Assembly: GCA_035310125.1 (NCBI GenBank) | Contig: DATGEP010000003.1 | Coordinates: forward strand, 1-38,431 | DNA length: 38,431 nt | Source: DATGEP01 sp035310125 | GTDB lineage: Bacteria > Chloroflexota > Ktedonobacteria > Ktedonobacterales > JADMIN01 | Direction: 5' to 3' | Shown: positions 1-6,541 of the stretch, one piece after another | Position numbering within the stretch: position 1 is the first letter of the stretch | Layout: the number at the start of each line of letters is the position of its first letter | Notes under the pieces: model-generated | What the model was told of the DNA's origin: nothing | Databases searched by the model: none | Seen by the model: the letters and a program-made list of their open reading frames with translations, nothing else | Position numbers and translations under genes: made by a program

Positions 1-301
1 GTAGGTGCCAATGTACGTCATTTCGCCGGTCAACGAGCCGCCGAACGGCATGATTCCTTGGCGCTCCTACGTCTATCAAGTTGTGCAACACCCTAATAGA
101 AAGGTAGGCAATCGGGCGGTTTGGCGCTGCTGGTCCCACCCATAGAGGCGATTCCAAAACCTCTCGGCATAGCCGCCAACACCCAGGCGGCGGAGCTCTC
201 CACCGTCTATGGCGCCGCGAAATTCGCTCAACTGACGGGGGCTTTGCCAGAAGGTCATTGCGCTGACCACGACAGCCGCCGAAGATCGCTCGCTGCGTGC
301 G
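1..301. other. gene-poor left edge, probable decayed coding sequence
   Basis: No intact gene is visible. Protein-like reading frames follow each other on the + strand but change frame: about 5-154 (with PMYVISPVNEPPNG), then 121-258 (with GIAANTQAAELSTVYGAAKF), then the frame running from 236 to the stop at 481. Stops at 154 and 233 break them. This pattern suggests a gene degraded by indels, but the family is not recognised and chance open frames in GC-rich DNA cannot be excluded. Confidence 0.3.
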
Positions 302-481
302 GTGGACATTGATGACCAGGCGTTTGGGGGCTACTATCTCAGGTATCGTCCCAAGGAACGCTCCTACTCCTGCGAACCCGGTCCCAATGCGACGCTCGCC
401 TACCAGAAAAGGACCGACCACACCGCCGACTACGAGGCGGCTGGGTGGAAAACGCCCCACGCACCGACTCCCAAAGAATAG
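302..481 (+). pseudogene. C-terminal remnant of an unrecognised protein
   Basis: An open frame runs from 236 to a TAG at 479-481. The first usable start is GTG at 302, which would give 59 residues. It is tyrosine-, charge- and proline-rich (QAFGGYYLRYRPKERSYSCE near the start, ending PTPKE). No Shine-Dalgarno sequence precedes the GTG, and the frame extends upstream as coding-like sequence (KVIALTTTAAEDRSLRAV), so this looks more like the tail of a longer broken gene than an independent peptide. Function unknown. It lies in the same gene-poor stretch as the selC scar, so it could be cargo of a decayed element. Confidence 0.3.
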
Positions 482-589
482 CCTGCCGTGCTGCGAACCT
501 TGGTCGTAGCGGCCCATGTCTCGTAGAATAGGGATGCGAGCCTTGTACGTACACGTGTTCTACGCGTAGAGCAGAGGGGAGCGGTCAGC

Positions 590-907
590 ATGCGGATTCG
601 GCTTGGTTTCGCAGACGGCGTGCAAGACATTGTGATCGGTGAGCTCGAAAGCACGCCCGAGGGCATCCAGCGGTACGGCAAGCACAAGCTGTGGCTGCGT
701 AACATCATCCTCGACGCCCGCCGCATTCCGGCCGCCGAGGCTGGCGGGTACGCGCATATTGGGGTGAGCGCCGCTGATTTTACGCCCGACCGCTTGGAGG
801 GACAGGCCAACCTCTGGCTGCGGCTCACCGATGAGCAGGTGCTGCGCGAGATCCTTGACTCCTATCGCCGCTCCACCTACTACTGGGCCGAAGAGGTACC
901 GTCGTGA
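590..907 (+). CDS. hypothetical protein, 105 aa
   Basis: I do not recognise this family. The ATG at 590 has a strong Shine-Dalgarno (GGGGAG, 8 nt upstream), which supports real translation. The product is a small acidic soluble protein: a beta-rich N-terminal half (RIRLGFADGVQDIVIGELES), a middle rich in short charged turns, and a helical C-terminus (TDEQVLREILDSYRRSTYYW). There is no signal peptide, membrane segment or cysteine pair. Its TGA stop overlaps a downstream GTG in a GTGA arrangement, so a tiny ORF may be translationally coupled. The setting, between a broken gene and a tRNA-Sec scar, fits accessory DNA. The size and coupling would also suit a small two-gene module such as toxin-antitoxin, but no motif supports that. 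Confidence 0.65.
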   Translation: MRIRLGFADGVQDIVIGELESTPEGIQRYGKHKLWLRNIILDARRIPAAEAGGYAHIGVSAADFTPDRLEGQANLWLRLTDEQVLREILDSYRRSTYYWAEEVPS

Positions 908-984
908 CCCGAATGAGTCTTATTCCGCAGCGGATTGATTTCACGCCCGAGGAAGAGGCGGTGCTCGACGCCATCTGGTCATGA
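904..984 (+). CDS. tiny ORF, 26 aa, coupled to the upstream gene
   Basis: A GTG at 904 overlaps the stop of the 105-aa gene (GTGA). The predicted peptide is VTRMSLIPQRIDFTPEEEAV followed by LDAIWS and a TGA at 982-984. The sequence is protein-like, with an amphipathic acidic end, and the start geometry is that of a translationally coupled gene. The abrupt end suggests the 5' part of a gene truncated by a frameshift. Function unknown. Confidence 0.3.
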   Translation: MTRMSLIPQRIDFTPEEEAVLDAIWS

Positions 985-1061
985 CCGATAGGGAAGTGCT
1001 GGAGGATCTGCCATTGCGTCTGCATGGTCAGGTTTGGGCGGTCGCCGTCGTAGCACAATGA
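981..1061 (+). CDS. tiny ORF, 26 aa, ATGA overlap
   Basis: The ATG at 981 overlaps the previous TGA (ATGA). It encodes MTDREVLEDLPLRLHGQVWA and six more residues before a TGA at 1059-1061, which again overlaps an ATG at 1058. A run of such overlaps is either a remnant of one frame-broken gene or a chain of micro-ORFs. Only the geometry supports it; no homology is recognised. Confidence 0.2.
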   Translation: MTDREVLEDLPLRLHGQVWAVAVVAQ

Positions 1062-1071
1062 GCGCAGCACG

Positions 1072-1260
1072 ATGGGCAACGGAAAGTCCGACGCGGCCGC
1101 CAGGCCAGCCGCCGTCCCACAGCTTCAGCGCTCCCTGAGCCGGAAAGCGACCGCCGCTGAGCGGGCCGCCGCCAAGCTGACCAGAGTCGCAATTTGCAGC
1201 CTTGGCAGATACGCCGCCCGCTCTATCAGCGGCATACTGGGCGTTTTGAGGCTATCATAG
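1072..1260 (+). CDS. hypothetical small basic protein, 62 aa
   Basis: Open frame with an ATG at 1072 and a TAG at 1258-1260. The product is Ala/Arg-rich and basic, with a predicted helix around RKATAAERAAAKLTR. The upstream spacing shows only a weak purine stretch. It may be the continuation of the broken gene that starts at 904, since the tiny frames lead into it. No family is recognised, and a chance frame in GC-rich DNA is a real alternative. Confidence 0.22.
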   Translation: MGNGKSDAAARPAAVPQLQRSLSRKATAAERAAAKLTRVAICSLGRYAARSISGILGVLRLS

Positions 1261-1369
1261 GGAACAGGCTCGCTCAAACACCAGTTGGTAGGGGCTCGAG
1301 GGAGCCCAAGATGTCAACCGCATCTGATGCCCACCGAACTAGCTCTCTGTGATGGTCTCGCGCAGCACG

Positions 1370-1391
1370 TTGACAGCCAATTTGACAGCCA
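1370..1391. repeat. direct repeat TTGACAGCCA x2
   Basis: TTGACAGCCA occurs at 1370-1379 and again at 1382-1391, a 12-bp period. Short paired direct repeats beside a tRNA 3' end are typical of arm-type integrase sites. The related element at 1632-1652 lies on the other side of the tRNA piece. Confidence 0.6.
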
Positions 1392-1495
1392 GCACCACGG
1401 ACTGAACCGGACATTAGTACTTGCCTGTGGAACGCGTGCCCGTATTTTTGGCACTTATGGATATGCTTGCACGACAGTGGACAGGCAGGCCCAGA

Positions 1496-1558
1496 CTTCA
1501 AAACCGTTGCTCGGCACCCCGCGGTGTCGAGGGTGGGTTCGACTCCCATACGCCTCTG
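1496..1558 (+). tRNA. selC: 3' half of a tRNA-Sec (selC) without its 5' half; probable att scar
   Basis: The sequence carries a Sec-type anticodon loop CTTCAAA with the UCA anticodon at 1498-1500. A 9-bp variable arm follows (1510-1518 with 1523-1531, loop CCGC), then a 5-bp T arm with loop TTCGACT (1538-1544), and an 8-nt 3' acceptor strand ACGCCTCT with discriminator G1558. CCA is not encoded. The long extra arm and 8-nt acceptor strand fit tRNA-Sec. The 5' half is absent: nothing matching AGAGGCGT, a Sec D arm or the 5' anticodon-stem strand lies at the expected place near 1464. So this is a fragment, as left when an integrative element duplicates the 3' end of its target tRNA. Confidence 0.55.
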
Positions 1559-1631
1559 CCCCGAATTCATGCGACTTTGTATTGCCCAGCCAATACACCG
1601 CTATGTCGTACTCTTGCCTCCATTCGCGGCG

Positions 1632-1652
1632 TTGCACCCCAATTTACACCCC
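1632..1652. repeat. second paired element flanking the tRNA-Sec scar
   Basis: The sequence TTGCACCCCAATTTACACCC is itself an imperfect direct repeat around AATTT. It aligns with the 1370-1391 element, which has the same architecture and shares the central CCAATTT. The two copies bracket the tRNA fragment, as P and P' arms would. Confidence 0.45.
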
Positions 1653-1733
1653 TGAAGTTACCCCGGTTTGGTGGGTCACGTCCATCGTCCTCTTGGCCTG
1701 AACAAGGGAGGCGATGCCTTCTCGTACAGTTTC

Positions 1734-2645
1734 TTAGTCGCCAGCCGCCTCCCCGCGCAGAAACCCTTCGATCACGCGCAGATACTCCTCCTGCCGCATA
1801 ATCCATGCGGAATGCTTCGTGCCCACGAACGTATGCACCCGCGCCCGTGGATAGAGCGCATGCAGCGCCGCCCGCTCGCGTGGGGGAATCAGTGGATCGT
1901 TATCTGCCTCCAGTACCAGCGCTTCCCCCGCCCACCGGACGGTCGCGTCTTCCTTGGCCAGCCAGTCCTGCTGGCACGCATCCAGCCACAGCCGGATACG
2001 GCTCGTATAGTCCGCACGGCCCAATCGGTCCACGATCTCATCGTAGTACGTCTTCCAGAACCGCCGCTGGTTCCGCACTTCACGCGGCAGCAGCAGTCAT
2101 GCCGGACGTATCAGTAGCCGGAGCATGGGCAGCGGCAGCGCCAGCATGAGCTTGCCCGCCAGCTGGAATCGCGCCGCCTCCTCGCGTCCTGGCAAACGCG
2201 CATGCGACAACACCACGCGATCCACCCGCTCCGGATGCCGGCGCACCAGCCCATGCGCCAGCATACCGCTGTACGAAACGCCCAGCACGTGCGCCAGCGC
2301 GATTCGTTCCGCGTCGAGAATGCCGACCAGCCCATCCGCTAGATCGGCGACGGTGGAAATCGCCGCCGGCAGATTCGGCGCGATCACGCGAAAGTGCCGG
2401 TCAAACGTTGGAATTTGCTGGAACGCGGTTTCGCTCAGCCCAGGTGCGCCCGGCAGCATCAACAGCGCTTCCGGTCCCGTGCCGCTGGCGAGATAGGTCC
2501 ACCGAACCCCACGAACGAAACGTTGTTGCGGCGGATGCGATGCGCGAAACGCCACCAGCTCGTCGCGAGGATTCGAGCGCGTGGGGGCAACAACCGGAAA
2601 CGGGACATCGAGCGTAGCGCCGCCCACCGCTCGTGCACGTGGCAT
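1734..2645 (-). pseudogene. alpha/beta hydrolase interrupted by an in-frame TGA
   Basis: The two halves are in one frame, separated by a TGA at 2097-2099. The first half has the oxyanion region (LMLPGAPGLSETAF) and a nucleophile elbow GVSYSG, where the usual second Gly is Ser. After the TGA the frame continues (LLLPREVRNQRRFWKTYYDE) through the acid residue (LVLEADNDPLIPP) and the catalytic His (VGTKHSAWI) to a stop at 1734. With the TGA read through the product is about 303 aa, normal for the family. The start at 2645 has AAGGGA 8 nt upstream; ATG 2729 is an alternative. The simplest reading is a CGA-to-TGA nonsense mutation. Selenocysteine recoding is possible but unsupported, since the position is not catalytic. 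Confidence 0.7.
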
Positions 2646-2852
2646 ATAGCGATCCCTTCCCTTTCCCAACCAATCACCCAACGATGAGGAGTATAGCAAA
2701 TGCGGGCGGGCGCCGGAAAATCGCGACATGACGTAATTATTCCGCTAGCTTGCCAGTGCAACTGGGACCACTGGCACCGCCGAGGGATGTTGGTGAGCCG
2801 GGCCGGCGCCAGCGTGGGAGGATTGTACCCCACGAATTACCGCCTGGTACTA

Positions 2853-2882
2853 TTGACCATCAGGCGCGCCGTGACATATCAT
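2853..2882 (+). promoter_or_regulatory. sigma70-like promoter of the Mg2+ operon
   Basis: TTGACC at 2853-2858 and TATCAT at 2877-2882 are separated by 18 bp. They lie about 45 bp upstream of the M-box P1 stem, so a transcript starting here would carry the complete riboswitch. Confidence 0.5.
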
Positions 2883-2926
2883 AGAGGGTAGGGATCGTGG
2901 GCTGAACCCGCGAAACCCCTGCAACA

Positions 2927-3097
2927 CAGCCGTCCTCGTTAGGTGAGGCGTCCGCGGAGAACAAAGGCCACGGACCGGAAACGTCGAGAGACGCCGACGG
3001 TCAGGACAGGTATAGCCGGCATAAGGCTCTATCCCCAGTGGCTGAGGGCAATACCTCTACGTCGCGCGGTGCCAAAACTCGACAAGGGAGGGGGCTG
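2927..3097 (+). ncRNA. M-box (ykoK) magnesium riboswitch aptamer
   Basis: Conserved M-box blocks appear in order: CGTTAGGTGAGGC (2938-2950), ACGCC...GGTCA around 2991-3003, ATAAGG near 3021, and GTGCCAAAACTC near 3069. A P1 stem can be drawn between CAGCC/CCTC (2927-2937) and GAGG/GGCTG (3088-3097). M-box RNAs fold on Mg2+ and turn off Mg2+ uptake genes. Here the aptamer precedes an Nramp-related transporter and an MgtE-like protein, matching known M-box regulons. The outer boundaries are estimates. Confidence 0.85.
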
Positions 3098-3176
3098 CTG
3101 GTGTATCCGCTATAGTGCCCGCGCGAAAGCGGTGGGCGCGGTGTAGCTGATGTGCCCGCAAATGAGCACTGCCTGT

Positions 3177-3207
3177 GCCCCCTCTCGACCGTCGGGAGGG
3201 GGCTTTT
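3177..3207 (+). terminator. rho-independent terminator, M-box expression platform
   Basis: GCCCCCTC (3177-3184) pairs with GAGGGGGC (3196-3203), followed by TTTT. An identical GAGGGGGC at 3088-3095 forms the 3' side of the M-box P1 stem. When Mg2+ is low and P1 is open, that copy can pair with 3177-3184 and prevent the terminator. Confidence 0.85.
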
Positions 3208-3441
3208 GATAGTATCCGCGCCGCATCCACAGGCAGGTGGGGCAGCGTGGCACGGGAAGGGGGCATGTATGGACGCTGGTCCGAGTACCAGTTCCAACGT
3301 TCGAGTGTCGTCATTCGCCGTCATCGCGGAAACGCCTCCCTCGCCGGCCTGCCTGCGCTAAGTCATCAGTGACTCCGGGGCACGCCTGCCGGGCGTCGCG
3401 CTTCTCGCGTCGGCGCTCAGGTTCTGGCAGGGGAGGTGCCC
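3208..3441 (+). other. 5' leader between riboswitch terminator and transporter start
   Basis: These 234 bases hold no convincing gene. They are the remaining leader of the Mg2+ operon and end in the Shine-Dalgarno GGGGAGG at about 3430-3436. A small GC-rich inverted segment lies around 3380-3400, but I assign it no function. Confidence 0.5.
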
Positions 3442-4857
3442 GTGGAGCAGAATGTCATCACACCTCGACCCACCTTGGCGCATGTCGTGCATGTGGCTCG
3501 CCAGGCGGTCAATCCAGTGTTCGATCACCCCATTTTCGACCGGCCCGCACGCGGCCTGCGGCAATTTCAGCGTTGGCGCAAGGCGCGGCTCGCGCGCCTT
3601 GCGCGCCCGTTCGCCTTTCTTGGCTTTCTTGGCCCCGGCCTGATCGCGGCGAACGCGGGCAACGACGCGGGCGGCATCGTCACGTATGCCTCGGACGGCG
3701 CACAGTACGGCTTCACCCTGCTCTGGATGCTCGTGCTCGTCACCGTCAGCATGGGCATTGTGCAGGAGATGTGCGCGCGAATGGGCGCCGCAACTGGCAA
3801 GGGCCTCTCCGCCCTCATTCGGGAGCGTTTCGGCGTGCGCGGCGCGGCCTTCGCCATGTTCACTTTGCTCATCGCCAACACGCTTATCACGATCTCCGAG
3901 TTCGCGGGTATCGCCGCCGCCTCCGAGCTGTTCGGTATTCCTAAATACATCACCGTGCCTTTCGCCGCTATTGGTGTCTGGCTGCTCGTTACCCGCGGCT
4001 CCTATGGACGTGTCGAAAAAGTCTTCCTGGTGATGACATTCGCCTTCTTCGCCTATCCAATTGCCGCCTTTCTCGCGCATCCGGACTGGGGAATGGTCGT
4101 TCACCAGACTTTTGTACCCACGATTCCGAAGACGCATCTGAGCACCTATCTGTTGCTCTTCGTCGGCACCGTTGGCACTACGATTACCCCCTATATGCAG
4201 CTCTACATTCAGTCTGCCGTCGCCGAAAAAGGCATTGATATGGGGCACTACCGGGCGGAGCGGGCCGACGCCTACTCCGGCGCGATCTTTGGCGACATGA
4301 TCTCGGCATTCATTATCATCGCGACGGGCGCGACGGTTTTCGCCGCCAGCCACGGCGCGGGCATGCAGGTCAACGACGCAAAACAAGCTGCGCTGGCGCT
4401 CGCGCCGTTCCTGGGAAAGTATGCCGTAGCGATCTTCGCCATCGGACTGCTCGGCGCGTCACTGCTGGCCGCCGCCGTCCTGCCGCTCTCGACAGCCTAC
4501 TCTATTACTGAGTCGTTCGGGTTCGAGCGGGGCGTCTCGCGGTCATTCGCGGAGGCGCCAATCTTCAACGGCCTGTTCACGGGCATGCTGGCCTTTGGTG
4601 CGCTCGTCGCGCTCATACCAGGGCTGCCGCTCATTCAGCTCATGGTGATCGTACAGGTTATCAACGGCGTGTTGCTGCCCATCCTGCTGGTCTTTATCTT
4701 GAAACTCGTCAATGATCGGCGCATCATGGGCAAGTACGTCAACTCTCTGGTGGAGAATGCAGTGGCGTGGAGCACCACGATCCTGCTGAGCGCGCTTTGC
4801 ACCGTCATGATCGCAAGTATCGTTCTGCCGATGGTGGGCATCCCATTTCTGCAATAG
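3442..4857 (+). CDS. Nramp-related Mg2+ transporter (NrmT type)
   Basis: An integral membrane metal transporter of the SLC11/Nramp family, 471 aa with about eleven hydrophobic segments. The TM1 segment reads GPGLIAANAGNDAGGI (residues 64-79), so the canonical DPGN metal motif is replaced by NAGND. The TM6 segment reads TTITPYMQLYIQS (246-258), where the MPH motif of Mn/Fe transporters is lost and the selective Met is Thr. These changes are known for the Nramp-related Mg2+ transporters, which also tend to sit behind M-box riboswitches, as here. I therefore infer Mg2+ uptake rather than Mn2+/Fe2+. GTG 3442 is chosen because GGGGAGG ends 5 nt upstream; GTG 3436 overlaps the SD. The MgtE-like gene follows after 14 nt, in one operon. 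Confidence 0.88.
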   Translation: MEQNVITPRPTLAHVVHVARQAVNPVFDHPIFDRPARGLRQFQRWRKARLARLARPFAFLGFLGPGLIAANAGNDAGGIVTYASDGAQYGFTLLWMLVLVTVSMGIVQEMCARMGAATGKGLSALIRERFGVRGAAFAMFTLLIANTLITISEFAGIAAASELFGIPKYITVPFAAIGVWLLVTRGSYGRVEKVFLVMTFAFFAYPIAAFLAHPDWGMVVHQTFVPTIPKTHLSTYLLLFVGTVGTTITPYMQLYIQSAVAEKGIDMGHYRAERADAYSGAIFGDMISAFIIIATGATVFAASHGAGMQVNDAKQAALALAPFLGKYAVAIFAIGLLGASLLAAAVLPLSTAYSITESFGFERGVSRSFAEAPIFNGLFTGMLAFGALVALIPGLPLIQLMVIVQVINGVLLPILLVFILKLVNDRRIMGKYVNSLVENAVAWSTTILLSALCTVMIASIVLPMVGIPFLQ

Positions 4858-4871
4858 TGAGGAGGCCGGCT

Positions 4872-6335
4872 ATGCCGTCGCTCACCGAGCTACTCGATAA
4901 GCCAGTCCGCGAGCCTGACGGCGAGGAGGTGGCGCGCTTGCAAGATATCGTCGTGCGTGTGGCCCCAGCGGAGGAGACCGGCAAAAGTCCGACGGTGGAT
5001 CTCTATCCGCCGGTCATCGGCCTCGTCGCGCGCCTCAAGGGACCACGCGGCGCCTCACGGGATGTTTTCATTCCCTGGGAACGTGTCAGCGGTATGAGTG
5101 GGCGTGGCGCCATCCTCAATTCTCCCGCGCTCAATCTCCAGCGATTCACCAAGCGCGACGGCGAGATTGTGCTACGTGGCGGGCTTTTCGACCGCCAGGT
5201 GGTGGATGTGGAGGGGCGCCGCGTCGTGCGAATCAACGATCTCGACCTGGCCGAGCGTGCGGGCATCTGGCGGCTGATGGCGGTGGACGTCAGCGCGAGC
5301 GCCCTGGTGCGCCGCCTTGGTGGCTCCGGCATGGAGAGCCTGGGCAAACGGGTAGCGAATCTGCTGGGGCGCGAAGCCGGGGCGAAAGCGCCGCTCATAG
5401 ATTGGGCGATGGTCGTTCCCGTGTCCGAGGCTGGCGCTGGCGAAGAGGGCGCGCTGCGGCTGCGTGTGCCGCGCGACCGGCTGGCGGTGCTGCATCCCTC
5501 CGATCTGGCGCAGCTCATCGAACAGCTCACGCCGCAACAGGGCGCCGATCTGCTCGAAGGCATTGACGACGAGCGCGCCGCCGATACGCTGGAAGAGCTG
5601 GAGGATGAGCGGCAGGCGCAGATCCTGCGGGCGATGGACCCCGAGCGCGCCGCCGATGTGCTCGAAGAGATGGAGCCGGACGAAGCTACCGACGCGCTTC
5701 AAGGCATCTCCAGCGAAGAAATGGCTGACCTGCTCGGCCGCATGGATCGCGAGGAGGCCGCGGATGTGCAGGAGCTTTTGGGCTATCCCGAAGATAGCGC
5801 GGGAGGTATCATGACGACCGAATATATCTCCGTGCCGGAGTGGGCGACCGTGGGTGAAGTCGTCCTGGCGCTCCGCGAGCGCAACAAAGCGGCCGCCGCC
5901 GAGCAGGAAGACCCGCTGCCCGAGGCGCTGCCGGAGCTGTACATCATCGCGGAGGATCGCCCGCCGCAGCGCCCTTCCGCCCGCCGCAACGTCGCCAAGC
6001 TGCGCAGTGGCGCCTTCCGCGCGCCGCTCGCGGGTGCGGACCGTCGTATCTCACTGGAAGCCGAGGGCCGGCTGCTCGGCATCGTGGACCTGCGCTCACT
6101 GCTGCTGGCCGATCCGGAGGCGCACATTCCGGAGATCATGCGCCCGGCCACGTATGTTACCCATCCCTACGAGAACGAGCGCGACGTAGCCCGCATCATC
6201 GCCGACGAAGACCTGCTGGCGCTGCCCGTCGTGGACGATGAAGGCAAGATGCTCGGCATTGTCACCGTAGACGATGCCATAGATGTCATTCTGCCCACCG
6301 CCTGGAAGAAGCGCATCCCGCGCCGCTTCCGGTAA
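4872..6335 (+). CDS. soluble MgtE-like protein: PRC-barrel x2, MgtE_N, CBS pair; no channel
   Basis: 487 aa, started at ATG 4872 behind GAGGAGG. Two PRC-barrel-like regions (about 1-80 and 95-165) precede a superhelical MgtE_N domain (about 205-315) built of acidic repeats such as DERAADTLEELEDERQAQIL. A CBS pair follows, with GGIMTTEYISVPEWATVGEV opening CBS1 and LPVVDDEGKMLGIVTVDDAI in CBS2. CBS1 carries an insert of about 60 residues (PLPEALPELY to about AGADRR). In MgtE the N and CBS domains sense cytosolic Mg2+ and gate the pore; here no transmembrane segment follows. Its position 14 nt after an Mg-type Nramp and behind the same M-box suggests a Mg2+-sensing partner of that transporter. 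This role is inferred; domain assignment is firm. Confidence 0.85.
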   Translation: MPSLTELLDKPVREPDGEEVARLQDIVVRVAPAEETGKSPTVDLYPPVIGLVARLKGPRGASRDVFIPWERVSGMSGRGAILNSPALNLQRFTKRDGEIVLRGGLFDRQVVDVEGRRVVRINDLDLAERAGIWRLMAVDVSASALVRRLGGSGMESLGKRVANLLGREAGAKAPLIDWAMVVPVSEAGAGEEGALRLRVPRDRLAVLHPSDLAQLIEQLTPQQGADLLEGIDDERAADTLEELEDERQAQILRAMDPERAADVLEEMEPDEATDALQGISSEEMADLLGRMDREEAADVQELLGYPEDSAGGIMTTEYISVPEWATVGEVVLALRERNKAAAAEQEDPLPEALPELYIIAEDRPPQRPSARRNVAKLRSGAFRAPLAGADRRISLEAEGRLLGIVDLRSLLLADPEAHIPEIMRPATYVTHPYENERDVARIIADEDLLALPVVDDEGKMLGIVTVDDAIDVILPTAWKKRIPRRFR

Positions 6336-6541
6336 GGTGCTTTTTGCACGCGCACACGCGCGGAGGCGCACCTGTGTGCTGGCCCGCGCCATGCAGTTCC
6401 GGTATCATTACTGCGTATAGGTAAAGATACACAGTTACCGGTCGCCCTATCGGTGTACCATCCGTTACCACGCTTGCGAGCGCGCGTCCTACAGAGGGAG
6501 ATGGATTGGGGCGTGTCGAGCGCGACAGACGTGGAGGAGAC

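Larger units (their letters stand above)
1262..1733. other. non-coding stretch holding a tRNA-Sec scar and paired repeats
   Basis: No convincing protein gene lies here; the open frames run through the tRNA fragment. The stretch contains two direct repeats TTGACAGCCA at 1370-1379 and 1382-1391, a 3' tRNA-Sec half at 1496-1558, and a second related paired element at 1632-1652. On the minus strand a short frame ending at 1339-1341 reads SVVLAVKLAVNVLRETITES, which resembles the repeat-bearing tails of some tyrosine recombinases. It is too short to call an integrase. Confidence 0.45.

Noticed and set aside
1339..1410. Integrase C-terminus on the minus strand (VLAVKLAVNVLRETITES)
   Set aside because: Only about 24 residues are open before an upstream stop; the resemblance comes from the repeat itself. 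Kept only as a hint.
1464..1558. Complete, functional tRNA-Sec gene
   Set aside because: The 5' acceptor strand, the D arm and the 5' side of the anticodon stem do not pair with the intact 3' parts.
1285..1701. 138-codon + strand open frame through the tRNA fragment
   Set aside because: It reads straight through the structured tRNA-Sec half, has no SD, and is Cys/Arg/Pro-rich with no protein-like pattern.
3237..3944. Long + strand frame of 235 codons overlapping the transporter start
   Set aside because: Arg/Ala/Gly-rich shadow of the transporter gene and its leader; no SD and no domain.
3358..4386. 342-codon minus-strand frame opposite the transporter
   Set aside because: Antisense shadow of a clear membrane-protein gene, with His/Gly/Glu composition typical of reverse-complement noise.
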